NCBI RefSeq assembly: GCF_000367365.1
Contig: NZ_BARF01000063.1
Location: 1-64,000 of the forward strand
Length of the DNA stretch: 64,000 bases
Reading direction: 5' to 3'
Source: Streptomyces prunicolor NBRC 13075
GTDB taxonomy: Bacteria; Actinomycetota; Actinomycetes; Streptomycetales; Streptomycetaceae
A program made the position numbers and the translations under genes. The notes below the pieces were generated by a model. That model had not been told where the DNA came from, did no database searches, and was given only the letters and a program-made list of their open reading frames with translations. Shown one piece after another: positions 25,471 to 35,476 of the stretch; the stretch's first letter is position 1, and every line of letters begins with the position of its first letter.

Positions 25471-26491
25471 GTGAGTCGCGTCGAAACCGGTTATCCCGAG
25501 CGGCAGTTCGACGATGCTGTCGAGAAGCTGCGCGGCGGGCAGGGCGCGTCGGCTCTGGTGAGTGCCGAGAACGGGCTTCATGCCTGGCTGGAGCGTTTCG
25601 AGCGCCATGACCCGTTCACGGTGGACATGGCGAGGGCGCTCTCACAGCACGCCGAGGTGCTGCACCGCTGGGGCGATCCCGACCTCGCGGTGGGCGCCGC
25701 GGACCTGGCGATCCGCACCTTCCTCAACCGGCGTGACGAGATCAATGGAACTGTCGCCGCACGCACGAGGTATGTACCCGCCTTCATCAAGGCCGGACTG
25801 ATCGCCGCTGACATCCACGAACGGTTCGGCCGGTCCACCATCGCGGCGAGCGCCCGGGGTCTGGTCAAGGATGTCGGCCCCGTCCTACCGTCCGTCAGCA
25901 TCGAGGCACCTGTGCCGCTGCTGGCCGACATGACACTGGCCCGAGCGTTGAAAATGGTCGCACCGGCAGGCGATGAACAGGAGCGCGCGCAGCCGGGAGT
26001 TCACCGCTGCGGTGACCGCCCCGGCCACCGACTGCTCTCTTGTCACGTCGTACCTGCGGTGCACGAGCGACGACGCCCCCATGGTCGCCGGCATGTTCGC
26101 CGCTGCCGCGACGGCGACATGGGAACGCGAGCCGGCCGCGAGCCTGCGGCTGGGGCTGGAAGCCCACGTGCTCTACGCGCATCAGTCCGAACGGCAGTCG
26201 TCCGAACTGCGCCACAACATGGGCGAGCACGGCCCGTCCTGGGCACTTGTCCTTCTCGCCTGCTCCCAGATCACCGCGCGTAACGGCCTGCGTGAGCTCA
26301 CGCTCGACCTCTCCTCCTGGATTGCCAGCACTGTGGCCGCGCTGACCCCGTTCGCGGTGACTGACCTGGAAACCCGCTCGGTGGCGCACGATTGCACCTC
26401 CTGGCGCGTCGAGCTGATGAGGGCCGCCGGTGACAGAAAGGGCGCGGCTGCTGCCCGCAAGGCGTTGAGAACTCTGGATGCGATGCCCTGA
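25471..26491 (+). pseudogene. Helical-repeat (TPR-like) conserved hypothetical gene, frameshifted
   Basis: The first frame runs from GTG 25471 and reads convincingly to about 25985: LRGGQGASALVSAENGLHAW, MARALSQHAEVLHRWGDPDL, AVGAADLAIRTFLNRRDEIN. The matching second half is in the +1 frame from 25973 to 26491: FTAAVTAPATDCSLVTSYLR, SWIASTVAALTPFAVTD, GAAAARKALRTLDAMP. The junction falls in a run of GC dinucleotides at 25983-25990, where loss of one GC unit would give this shift. Alternatively, ATG 25973 could start a separate coupled gene. The family is not recognized beyond TPR-like helices. Confidence 0.6.
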
Positions 26492-26498
26492 CGGGGCG

Positions 26499-26984
26499 GT
26501 GATCCGCTCGTCCTCGGCTGACGGGGACTTCTGGTTGTTGGGGCGGCTCAACAGCCCTGAGATGACCGAGCACTTGGGGGACCCGAGGGCGAGGAGAAGC
26601 TCCTTGATCGGCATCGGCGGTATGTAGAGCTGGAGCGCGGGTGCATGTACCGGGTCGAGTCGGCGGGGAGTGGGGAGACCGTGGGCTCGATCGGGTTCTG
26701 GGAGCGGGAGTGGCGGGGTGAGTCGGTGTGGGAGACCGGGTGGGGGGGTGTTGCCCCAGTTCCAGGGGCGTGGGCTGGCCGCCCGCGCGGCCGGTGCCGT
26801 TGTCGGGGCGGCACGGGTCGCCGGGTGGCACCGGTATCTGCATGCCTTTCCGAGCGTCGACCACCACGCGTCGAACTCGGTGTGCCGCAAAGCCGGGTTC
26901 ACCCTGCTCGGTGAGGTGGAGTTCGAGTATCCCAAGGGGCACTGGATCACCTCCAACGACTGGCGGGTCGACCTCCAAGGGTGA
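26499..26984 (+). pseudogene. GNAT acetyltransferase with two compensating frameshifts
   Basis: Three frames join into one GNAT protein: GTG 26499 with DGDFWLLGRLNSPEMTEHLG, then EEKLLDRHRRYVELERG and ETVGSIGFWEREWRGESVWE in another frame, then VLPQFQGRGLAARAAGAVVG and FPSVDHHASNSVCRKAGFTL back in the first frame. The motif Q/RxxGxG/A is seen in QFQGRGLAA. The shifts map near a G5 run (26576-26580) and a G7 run (26742-26748). A net in-frame protein would result if both were corrected, so sequencing error in G-runs is possible. Confidence 0.75.
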
Positions 26985-26993
26985 TCCGCTTGG

Positions 26994-27038
26994 CCGAGGG
27001 TGACCTGCTTGTTGGAGGGTGACCTGCCTGTCGGAGGG
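26994..27038. repeat. Short direct repeats
   Basis: GAGGGTGACCTGC occurs twice with a third partial copy (GAGGGTCAG), period about 19-22 bp. They fill the gap between the broken GNAT gene and panE. Confidence 0.5.
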
Positions 27039-27944
27039 TCAGTTGGTGCTCGGCGCTTCCAATTCCCTTACCAGCCGTGCCGTTACCGGCACCGCGATCC
27101 CCTGCCTCTCCGCTGCCCGCAGCAACGCCCCGCCGATCGCGTCCAGTTCGAGCGGGCGGCCCGCCTCCGCGTCACGTTGCATCGACGACTTGGTCTGCGG
27201 AGGGAACGTGTCGTAGCGGGCCAGTGCGCCCGCCGCGTCCGAGGGGCCGCCGTACGAACGGCTCACCGCCGCGGTTTCCTCCAGCAGGGCTGTCAACTCC
27301 TCGCGGTGGCGGGTGCGTACGTCGCCGAGGGGGAGGCCGTAGCGGGTGGTGAGGAGGGCGAGGGGAGCGAGGAATGTCATCTTGGCCCAGAGTGCGGCCG
27401 TCTCGTCGGGCAGGACCTGGGTCTTGGGGCCGGCCGCGTTCAGTGCTGTTGCCAGTGCGTCCAGGCGTTCGCGGGGGACCGGGTCGCCCGTCAGGTCGAT
27501 CTCCGCGAAGGGGCTGCCGTGCTCAATCTCCCCGGGGGCGACGCGAGTTGACTCGACCCGGATGATCGTGGGGGCTACCTGGGTGGGGGCGTAGTGGGCG
27601 CGGAGGTGCGTTGGGTGTTCTACGCCGTTCAGGAACGGGACGAGGAGGCCGTCTCCCAGGGTCTTCGCCGGGACTCGGGTGAGGGCCGCGTCCAGGGTCG
27701 TCGCCTTGACCGTGATCAGGCAGGCGTCCACCGGTTCGCGTAGTTCCGTGTCCGCCTCCACCGGGGCGGTGAAGTCGCCGTAGCGGGCGCTGTGGATCCG
27801 GATTCCGTTCGTGCGGAGGGTGTCGGCCGTCTCTTCTCCGGCCAGGCAGATCACGCGGTGGCCGGCGCGGGAGAGCAGGGCCGCGAGCAGGCCGCCTACG
27901 CCGCCGGGGCCCAGTATCGCCACGGTGAGTTCGTTGTTCGCCAT
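27039..27944 (-). CDS. panE: Ketopantoate reductase family (PanE/ApbA) protein
   Basis: A 301-residue NADP-dependent 2-dehydropantoate 2-reductase family member. The Rossmann motif is AILGPGGVGGLLAALLSRAG at residues about 9-28. KATTLDAAL (about 88-96) and FLNGVEHP follow. The C-terminal helical domain contains WAKMTFLAPLALLTTRYGL and SSMQRDAEAGRPLELDAIGG with the family's S-M-x-x-D pattern. It would supply pantothenate precursor, but many paralogues in Streptomyces act on other 2-keto acids, so the symbol is tentative. It is divergent from the DUF2277 gene by 122 nt. Confidence 0.88.
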   Translation of the reverse strand: MANNELTVAILGPGGVGGLLAALLSRAGHRVICLAGEETADTLRTNGIRIHSARYGDFTAPVEADTELREPVDACLITVKATTLDAALTRVPAKTLGDGLLVPFLNGVEHPTHLRAHYAPTQVAPTIIRVESTRVAPGEIEHGSPFAEIDLTGDPVPRERLDALATALNAAGPKTQVLPDETAALWAKMTFLAPLALLTTRYGLPLGDVRTRHREELTALLEETAAVSRSYGGPSDAAGALARYDTFPPQTKSSMQRDAEAGRPLELDAIGGALLRAAERQGIAVPVTARLVRELEAPSTN

Positions 27945-28066
27945 GTTGTTGTGTCCTCTCGTCGGTCGGCCCCGTGCGTGGTGACGGTGGCCGCCTCGGA
28001 GGGATCATCGCAGGTGTGTTCGGGAGAGGGGCGGCGGGATCGGCTCCGGAGCGGGAGACTGGACGT

Positions 28067-28294
28067 ATGTGCCGCAGTATCAAGACGCTTCGACCGCCTG
28101 TCCTGCCCGACGAGGCCACGGAGGAGGAGGTTCGCGCCGCCGCGTTGCAGTACGTGCGGAAAGTCTCCGGGTTCCGGGCGCCGGCCGCGCACAATCGTGA
28201 GGTCTTTGACCGCGCGGTTGATGTGATCGCCGAGGCCACGGCTGAGTTGCTGGCGGGGCTTGAGGTGCGGGGCGCTCCGCGGGTGGACCGGTGA
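28067..28294 (+). CDS. DUF2277 small protein
   Basis: A 75-residue protein with the characteristic opening MCRSIKTLRPPVLPDEATEE and core AAALQYVRKVSGFRAPA. It matches the DUF2277 family of small proteins with no known role. ATG 28067 gives the family N-terminus, including the conserved Cys2. A following helix ends in LLAGLEVRG. Confidence 0.9.
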   Translation: MCRSIKTLRPPVLPDEATEEEVRAAALQYVRKVSGFRAPAAHNREVFDRAVDVIAEATAELLAGLEVRGAPRVDR

Positions 28295-28646
28295 TCAAAG
28301 TGCGGGTCGGTGGGGGCTGGGTGCGCCCACGCGGCGGAGCCGCACATTGATACAGCCTCGCGCCCCTGAAAAGCGGACGCGTGCCCCTGATCTGTAGCGA
28401 AGCCGCGTTGCTGAGAAACGAACGGGCGCTTCCGGTCCGTAGCGAAGGTGCCGGCCGGTGGGGGCTGGTCGCGCAGTTCCCCGCGCCCCTGAAAAGCGGA
28501 CGCGCGCCCCTGAAAAGCGGACGCGCGCCCCTGATCCGTAGCGAAGCGGCGCCCCTGAGAGACGGACGCGCGCCCCTGATTCATAGCGAAGCCGCGTCCC
28601 TAAGAAACGAAACCGCGCCCCCGATCCGTAACGGACCCGCGCACCC
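28295..28646. repeat. Repeat-rich gap with dispersed element and 21-bp tandem units
   Basis: No gene is seen. The segment GGTCGCGCAGTTCCCCGCGC at about 28468-28487 is the dispersed repeat. Around it CGCGCCCCTGAAAAGCGGA-type units recur at about 28368, 28488, 28509, and more diverged copies end with GATCCGTAGCGAAG. It looks like tandem expansion of one arm of the dispersed repeat. Confidence 0.75.
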
Positions 28647-29288
28647 CTAAGGGGCGCTCACCTCCGTCGCCACCCGGGGCTGGCGTCGCATCACGAATGC
28701 CGCGCCCGCCCCCGCCCCGAACAGCGCGATCAACGACACCCCTGTCGCCAGCCAGGTCGCTCCCAGCCACTGGGCCCCGTAGTACCCCAGAGCCACGCTG
28801 TACGCCGCCCAGGACAGGCCTGCCAGGGCCGACCAGGGGAGGAAGTCTCGGGCTCGGCGGTGGGCGGCGCCTGCGCCGAGGGAGACTACCGAGCGGCCGG
28901 CGGGGGCGAAGCGGGCCAGGATGACCAGGGCGCCGCCGCCGCGGGCGAGGGCCAGGCCGAGACGTTCCTGCGCGGTGGTGAGGCGGCGGGAGCGGGAGAT
29001 CGCGCGGTCCAGACGGGCGCCGCCGCGCCAGGCCAGCCGGTACGCGACCAGGTCGCCCAGGACGGACGCGGTCGCGGCGCACGCGATCAGCGCCAGGATG
29101 CTGGGGACCTCGTGCGGGACGGGAACGGCGTCCGCCGCCGCGCCGGTGCCCGCTGCCGCCGCCGTCGCGGCCGCGATGACCAGGACACCGCTCGGCAGGA
29201 CCGGCAGGAACACATCAAGGAGTACGGACAGGGCGACCATGGCGTAGATCCATGGGCTGCCGGTCAGCGACCCCACACTCTCGAACAA
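28647..29288 (-). CDS. DedA / VTT-domain membrane protein
   Basis: A membrane protein of about 213 residues. Hydrophobic segments alternate with the family loop GDLVAYRLAWRGGARLDR and the conserved LARFAPAGRSVVSLGAGAAH with its Arg. The re-entrant region is followed by WSALAGLSWAAYSVALGYYG. DedA/VTT proteins act in membrane lipid transport and homeostasis. I took TTG 29288 (LFESVGSLTG) with GGGGAGA upstream. A longer frame from 29345 is possible. The hydrophobic run begins at WIYAMVALSVLLDVFLPVLP. Confidence 0.8.
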   Translation of the reverse strand: MFESVGSLTGSPWIYAMVALSVLLDVFLPVLPSGVLVIAAATAAAAGTGAAADAVPVPHEVPSILALIACAATASVLGDLVAYRLAWRGGARLDRAISRSRRLTTAQERLGLALARGGGALVILARFAPAGRSVVSLGAGAAHRRARDFLPWSALAGLSWAAYSVALGYYGAQWLGATWLATGVSLIALFGAGAGAAFVMRRQPRVATEVSAP

Positions 29289-29517
29289 CGCGTCTCCCCG
29301 TGAACTCCCCCGTGGGCCGCGGCAAAGACGGCCAGTGACAGCCATACAGCGTACGCCTGGGTGGGTACAGGAGATTCACGGGGGGCGCGTGTGATCCGCA
29401 CAGCGTGTTCACCCGGCTGCCCTGTCCCGAGGGGCGGGGCGGGCTCGTATCCCGTAGCAACGTAAAGGGGATCAAAGCGCATCCAAACGCACCTGAACGT
29501 GAGGAACGGTACACATC

Positions 29518-30072
29518 ATGGTGGCAGGTATATGTGCGGGCACCGTCGTCGCGGCCCTTCTGGCGAGCGGCGGAGGAGGCACCGGCGTCGGCTCCGGATC
29601 CGGTGCCCCTGACGGGTTCTGGATGCGGACGGACGCTCGGTTCGCTCCGGTCGGCGCCCTCGTGCCCTCGGCGGCGGTGACGTACGACAGCAAGCTGGTG
29701 CCCGCCGCCGCGTGGATCCAGGTCGGTCAGCACATCGCGGTTGGTGGTGCTACGACCGTGCGGCTCAAGGTGGACGGGATGGTGCCGGGGCACGCTTACG
29801 GCGTCCATGTGCACCAGAAGCCGTGCGGCGCCGACCCGGCCGCCGCGGGCGGGCACTTCCAGCACAAGCCGTCCACCGACCCGGCCGCCACCAACGCCGA
29901 CAACGAGGTCTGGCTCGACTTCACGGCCGACGAGCACGGCGCCGCCGAGGCGAGCGCCCGGCACGACTGGGGCTTCCGGCAGGGCGAGGCGTCCTCCGTC
30001 GTCATCCACGACATGCCCGGTAGCCACACCCGCGCCGCCTGCTTCACGGTGCCGTTCGGCTGGGCTCCCTGA
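29518..30072 (+). CDS. Exported superoxide dismutase-family (Cu/Zn type) protein
   Basis: A 184-residue protein with an N-terminal signal or anchor (GICAGTVVAALLASGGG). The SodC-like beta-barrel shows the copper-ligand pattern in YGVHVHQKPCG and the metal loop GGHFQHKPS. A later His occurs in VVIHDMPGSHT, and the C-terminus has RAACFTVP. The chain lacks the standard zinc-loop DxPN signature, so the catalytic metal set may be partial. It may act as a periplasmic-side superoxide scavenger or as a structural homologue. GAGGA precedes the ATG. Confidence 0.8.
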   Translation: MVAGICAGTVVAALLASGGGGTGVGSGSGAPDGFWMRTDARFAPVGALVPSAAVTYDSKLVPAAAWIQVGQHIAVGGATTVRLKVDGMVPGHAYGVHVHQKPCGADPAAAGGHFQHKPSTDPAATNADNEVWLDFTADEHGAAEASARHDWGFRQGEASSVVIHDMPGSHTRAACFTVPFGWAP

Positions 30073-30075
30073 CGT

Positions 30076-30113
30076 GACTGGCCGGTGTCCCTGGGAGGGG
30101 GCACCGGCCAGTC
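30076..30113. terminator. Bidirectional terminator
   Basis: Perfect 12-bp arms GACTGGCCGGTG (30076-30087) and CACCGGCCAGTC (30102-30113) between converging genes. Confidence 0.85.
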
Positions 30114-30128
30114 GCCCAGCAGGTCAGG

Positions 30129-30602
30129 TCAGGCGGCTACCGGTGCCTGGTCCGCCGACGTCCGGTCACCGGCCGCCGTGGCGGAACGCTTCGCGAACAG
30201 CCGGTCCACGCCCAGCGCGCCGGAGCCCGTGAACACCAGCAGCAGGAACGCCCAGCAGAACATCGCCGAGGCCTCGCCGCCGTTCTGGATCGGCCACAGG
30301 GCCGCCTGCTGGTGGACGTCGAAGTACGCGTACGCCATCGAGCCCGAGGTGATCAGCGCGGCCACCCGGGTGCCGAGGCCGAGCAGGACGAACGTGCCGC
30401 CGACGAGCTGGATCACGGCCGCGTACCAGCCGGGCCAGGTGCCCGCGTCGAGGGTGCCGCCGTCGGTGCCGGCGGCGCCGCCGAGGATGCCGAAGAGCGA
30501 GGCCGCTCCGTGGCAGGCGAAGAGCAGGCCGACGACGATCCGGAACAGGCCGACGGCGTACGGCTGAGCCCTGTTGAGGCGTCCGTTGATGTGAGGGGTC
30601 AC
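30129..30602 (-). CDS. DoxX-family membrane protein
   Basis: A 157-residue, four-helix integral membrane protein of the DoxX/MauE type. The sequence has AVGLFRIVVGLLFACHGAAS, WYAAVIQLVGGTFVLLGLGT, LITSGSMAYAYFDVHQQAALW and a last segment AMFCWAFLLLVFTGSGALGVDR. DoxX proteins take part in redox or respiratory processes, and in actinobacteria some associate with detoxification systems. Start is GTG 30602 with AAGGAG. A 14-bp TTAGGT palindrome lies 76 nt upstream. Confidence 0.9.
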   Translation of the reverse strand: MTPHINGRLNRAQPYAVGLFRIVVGLLFACHGAASLFGILGGAAGTDGGTLDAGTWPGWYAAVIQLVGGTFVLLGLGTRVAALITSGSMAYAYFDVHQQAALWPIQNGGEASAMFCWAFLLLVFTGSGALGVDRLFAKRSATAAGDRTSADQAPVAA

Positions 30603-30677
30603 GTGGGGGGTGCTCCTTCGGTCGGGCCGGTCCGGGTCGCGGACCGGCCTGGGGACGAGCCGAGTGAGCGATCAACG

Positions 30678-30691
30678 TTAGGTGAACCTAA
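30678..30691. promoter_or_regulatory. Perfect 14-bp palindrome TTAGGTGAACCTAA upstream of doxX-like gene
   Basis: TTAGGTGAACCTAA reads TTAGGT-TC-ACCTAA on the other strand. Its half-sites equal those of the DtxR/DmdR iron box, but the spacing is 5 bp shorter. It overlaps the stop codon of the upstream FAD gene and lies in the doxX promoter region. Confidence 0.45.
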
Positions 30692-32628
30692 TCAATGCTT
30701 GCAAGTTCAACATTCGGCCACTGTTCAGCTTCCGTTTGCGGTTCCGGATCGGTCGTCGCCGCACGTAGAACCGCTCTCGCCACCGCGTCGGCGTCCGAAA
30801 GCGTGACCGAATCCACGCCCGGACGCGCTCCCGCCGCGGTCACCCAGTGCACGCCCTCCGTGGGCACCCCGAACGCGAACCGCCTTGCGTGGACGCCTCC
30901 TTGACGGTCGATCAGACGGTACGGACGTGGTGTTACGTCGAGTCCTCCCGTTTCGTAACCGTCCACCGTGTGCGGCCGGCACCGGCCCGTCCTCAGCAGC
31001 CGGCCGAGCAGGTCGTCGGCGGTACGGCGCAGGTCCGGTTCGGGGAGCCGGGCCTCTGTGAGGGTTGTCACACGCACCGCCGAGCCCGGTATCTCCGGGG
31101 AACGTGCCACCCAGGCGCCGTCCGCCTCCCGCACCTCCAGCCGCGGCCCGAGCACCTCCACCACACCCGCCGCCACCAGCGCGGCCAGTTCCTCGATACG
31201 GCGGCGGGGCGGGCCGATGGACAGGAACGCGTTGAGCGGCGTGTACCAGCGGTCCAGGTGGTCACGGCGGGAGGTGCCCGCGAGACCGCCGTGGTCGACG
31301 ACCAGCCGGAGTTCGTTGCGCAGATCGCGCAGCACGTCCAGCGCTGCCTTGAGCGGGCCGTCCACATTGCCGAGCGCCGCGTGTTCGGCGTCCTCGCGCA
31401 GATACGACAGCAGCCAGTCCCGCCAGGCCGCCGGGTGCGCGAGATCGCGTTCCGTATACGGCCGGGACAGCCGGTCCCAGCTCCAGCGGTCGGCGGCTAC
31501 GACCCCGAACTCGTCCAGGATCAGGGCCTCTTGAGGGTCCCGGTGCGGTACGGAGAGGAAGCGCTCCGTGAATTCCGTCAACTCCGGGCGCCGGGAGGGC
31601 CGTAGCAGAGCCGCGTAGTAGACCGTCTCCACCTCCTTCGCCACCAACGGCCATATCTCCGTGAGGAATTCGGGTGGCTCGCCGGAGTCGGCGCGTTTGC
31701 GGAAGGCGGCGACGGTCTCCGGGGTGAGGAGGAGGGGGGTGTGACGGCCGTGGGGGCCCTTCGCGTTGTCGCCGCGGGCCTGGTACGGGATGCCTCGGCG
31801 TGAACCGGCGTACAGGCGGGGCTCGTTGCCGGAGGGGACATAGCGCAGGCCCTCGCCCTCGTCCTCCGCGTGGAGGAAACGGCCGCCCCTGCCCGTCGTC
31901 AACAGGGCTGTGTGATCGAAGAAGTTGAGGCCCAGGCCGCGCAACAGCACTGGTTCGCCCGGCCGTACGACGGTCAGGTCCACGTCGGCCGGGTTCGCGG
32001 GCGGGATGTGGCGCAGGCCGTGGCGGTCGGCGTAGGAGGTGAGGCGGCGGTGGGTGGTGTCCGGGGCCGTCGGGAGGTGGCCCTGGGCCAGGACCACGGC
32101 CGAAAGGGCGGACAGCGTACGGCCGTTGTCGAGGGTGAGGCACTGGTGGCCGTCCGCCGTGTCGTCGAGGCGTACCGCGCGGGCAGTGTGTGGTTCCACG
32201 TGAACGGACTCGGGGGCCTCGCGGACCGTGCGGGCGAACACCCACTCCAAGTAGCGGCCGTAGTGGGCGCGGGTGGGGTAGTCGTCCGGACCCAGTTCGG
32301 CGGGCGCCCACTCGTGCAGGCTCGGGCCGGGGCGGATCGGGCCCGCGCAGTCGACGCTGGCGTCGGTGAAGAGGGTCACCTGGGAGGCCACGGTGTTCAT
32401 CAGCAGCTCGGGCGACTGCGCGGAGCGCCACACGCGGCCGGGGCCCGGGGGTGCCGGGTCGACGACGTGGACGGTGAGCCGGGTGCCGGGCGGGAGGAGG
32501 TCCGGGGCGGAGGCGCAGAGGCGTTCCAGGACGCTGGTACCACGCGGACCGGCGCCCACCACGGCGACCGAGACGGAGGCCGGGGCGGGGGCCGACCCGC
32601 CGTCGGACACGGCGTTCACTGCAGACAA
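30688..32628 (-). CDS. FAD/NAD(P)-binding protein (NAD_binding_9 type)
   Basis: A protein of about 646 residues. The N-terminus has the dinucleotide-binding motif VAVVGAGPRGTSVLERL, then VVDPAPPGPGRVWRSAQSPE and an LMNTVASQVTLF segment typical of this group. A second nucleotide-binding stretch contains VVLAQGHLP and VLLRGLGLNFFDH. The long C-terminus carries conserved RRIEELAALVAAGVVEVLGP. Proteins like this are uncharacterized flavin-dependent oxidoreductases. TTG 32628, with GGGAG eight bases upstream, is a better start than the open frame at 32676. It lies downstream of the PhoD gene on the same strand. Confidence 0.85.
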   Translation of the reverse strand: MSAVNAVSDGGSAPAPASVSVAVVGAGPRGTSVLERLCASAPDLLPPGTRLTVHVVDPAPPGPGRVWRSAQSPELLMNTVASQVTLFTDASVDCAGPIRPGPSLHEWAPAELGPDDYPTRAHYGRYLEWVFARTVREAPESVHVEPHTARAVRLDDTADGHQCLTLDNGRTLSALSAVVLAQGHLPTAPDTTHRRLTSYADRHGLRHIPPANPADVDLTVVRPGEPVLLRGLGLNFFDHTALLTTGRGGRFLHAEDEGEGLRYVPSGNEPRLYAGSRRGIPYQARGDNAKGPHGRHTPLLLTPETVAAFRKRADSGEPPEFLTEIWPLVAKEVETVYYAALLRPSRRPELTEFTERFLSVPHRDPQEALILDEFGVVAADRWSWDRLSRPYTERDLAHPAAWRDWLLSYLREDAEHAALGNVDGPLKAALDVLRDLRNELRLVVDHGGLAGTSRRDHLDRWYTPLNAFLSIGPPRRRIEELAALVAAGVVEVLGPRLEVREADGAWVARSPEIPGSAVRVTTLTEARLPEPDLRRTADDLLGRLLRTGRCRPHTVDGYETGGLDVTPRPYRLIDRQGGVHARRFAFGVPTEGVHWVTAAGARPGVDSVTLSDADAVARAVLRAATTDPEPQTEAEQWPNVELASID

Positions 32629-32717
32629 AGGGGTGACTCCCGGGCGTGTGGGGGCGCAATGGAGCAGACCGCCCACCGGGAAAGCGGACGGCCCGCCTCA
32701 TCATGCCCCGAGCAAGG

Positions 32718-34346
<1,629 letters not shown>

Positions 34347-34435
34347 AGGTGATCACCTTCCTCCGTCGCCCCGTACGGTACGGAACGACGGAGGTCAGCG
34401 ACTAGGTTCCGCGGATGACCACTTGGTTGTGGGGC

Positions 34436-35080
34436 TCAGCAACCGCTGAGCACCGAGGTGAGCTTGGCCTTCTCGGCCGTGTCGACCGAGAGGTCGTAGT
34501 AGTACTTCACCTGGACCCAGGCACGCACGTAGGTGCAGGCGTACGAGGCGAGCGGAGGCATCCACTCGGCCGGGTCCTGGTCGCTCTTGGACTGGTTGAC
34601 GTTGTCCGTGACGGCGATCAGCTGCGGTCGGGTGATGTCGTTGGCGAAGCCCTGGCGCGCCGCGGTGGTCCAGTTGCGGGCGCCGGAGTCCCAGGCCTCG
34701 GCGAGCGGGACGAGGTGGTCGATGTCCAGGTCGGAGGCGGCGGTCCAGGTGGCACCGTCGTAGACCGAGTACCAGCTGCCGCTGGTCGAGGCGCAGGCGG
34801 AGTTGGTGACGACGTTCGTACCGTCCCGCTTGAGGACGTACTCACGGGTGTTGCAGGTGCCGCTGATCGTGATCCAGGTGGGGAACAGGTCACGGTCGTA
34901 GCCGGTCCGGACCTCGGTCGCCACGGTGAGCGAGGCGAGGTAGGTGCGGGCGGTGGCGGCGCTGACCGGGGTGGGGAGGGCAGCGGAGGCGGCCGGGCCG
35001 TTGAAGAGCCCGGCGAAGGCTATGAACCCGGTAAGTGCCGCGAGTATGCTGAGCCGTCGACGCGCGTAGAACTTCGGCAT
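34436..35080 (-). CDS. Secreted HNH nuclease (DUF1524/GmrSD-like C-terminal domain)
   Basis: A 214-residue exported protein. The signal peptide spans about 1-33: MPKFYARRRLSILAALTG, then FIAFAGLFNGPAASAA. The mature region has the DUF1524-type HNH motif DLDIDHLVPLAEAWDSG with its Asp/His, plus RPQLIAVTDNVNQSKSDQDP and W-x-P around DPAEWMPP. Four Cys residues could form disulfides (TCNTRE, SACAS, YACTYV, SGC). It likely degrades extracellular nucleic acid. ATG 35080 follows GGGAG. A longer frame extends upstream to 35221 but lacks support. Confidence 0.88.
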   Translation of the reverse strand: MPKFYARRRLSILAALTGFIAFAGLFNGPAASAALPTPVSAATARTYLASLTVATEVRTGYDRDLFPTWITISGTCNTREYVLKRDGTNVVTNSACASTSGSWYSVYDGATWTAASDLDIDHLVPLAEAWDSGARNWTTAARQGFANDITRPQLIAVTDNVNQSKSDQDPAEWMPPLASYACTYVRAWVQVKYYYDLSVDTAEKAKLTSVLSGC

Positions 35081-35256
35081 ACGAACTCCCTTGTGGTGTG
35101 GGGGTGTTGGAGTGCGAGCGGGGAAATGCTCGCGGTGCCGTGTTGCGGGGAGGTGTGCGTCCGGTAAGAAGCTAGTGACGTGTTCATGACACAACAAGGG
35201 GTGCGACGAGACTTTCCTCACGGGTGGGCAGAGTCGGTCCTCGCGTACAGTGGATG

Positions 35257-35376
35257 GCGCAGAAGGGGAGTAGCTCTTCGCCGGACCGTCGACATACTGC
35301 TCAGCTCGTCTGAGCCGGCGCCCGGAGGCAGGTTCATCTCGCAGGTGGGACGGGTCGGCCAGCGAGACCTTCGGTA
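35257..35376 (+). promoter_or_regulatory. yybP-ykoY manganese riboswitch
   Basis: The conserved boxes of the yybP-ykoY aptamer are visible: AAGGGGAGTAGC (35263-35274) and CCGTCGACATAC (35286-35297). GAAGG (35262-35266) pairs with CCTTC near 35368-35372. The next gene on the same strand is the UPF0016/TMEM165-type transporter, a known target class of this Mn2+ riboswitch. The expression platform to 35476 contains further hairpins and a TTTTT tract at 35394-35398. Confidence 0.85.
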
Positions 35377-35476
35377 AAGCAGTGCACTAGTCGTTTTTCG
35401 TGTGCGCTGCCGTGCCGAGGTGTCCGCGGACAGCAATCACACTCTCGGTGGGGCAGCCCCGACCGATTGAGGAATC

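Noticed and set aside
30678..30691. Treating TTAGGTGAACCTAA as a standard DmdR/IdeR iron box
   Set aside because: The 19-bp iron box needs five more central bases, so it was kept only as a candidate palindrome.
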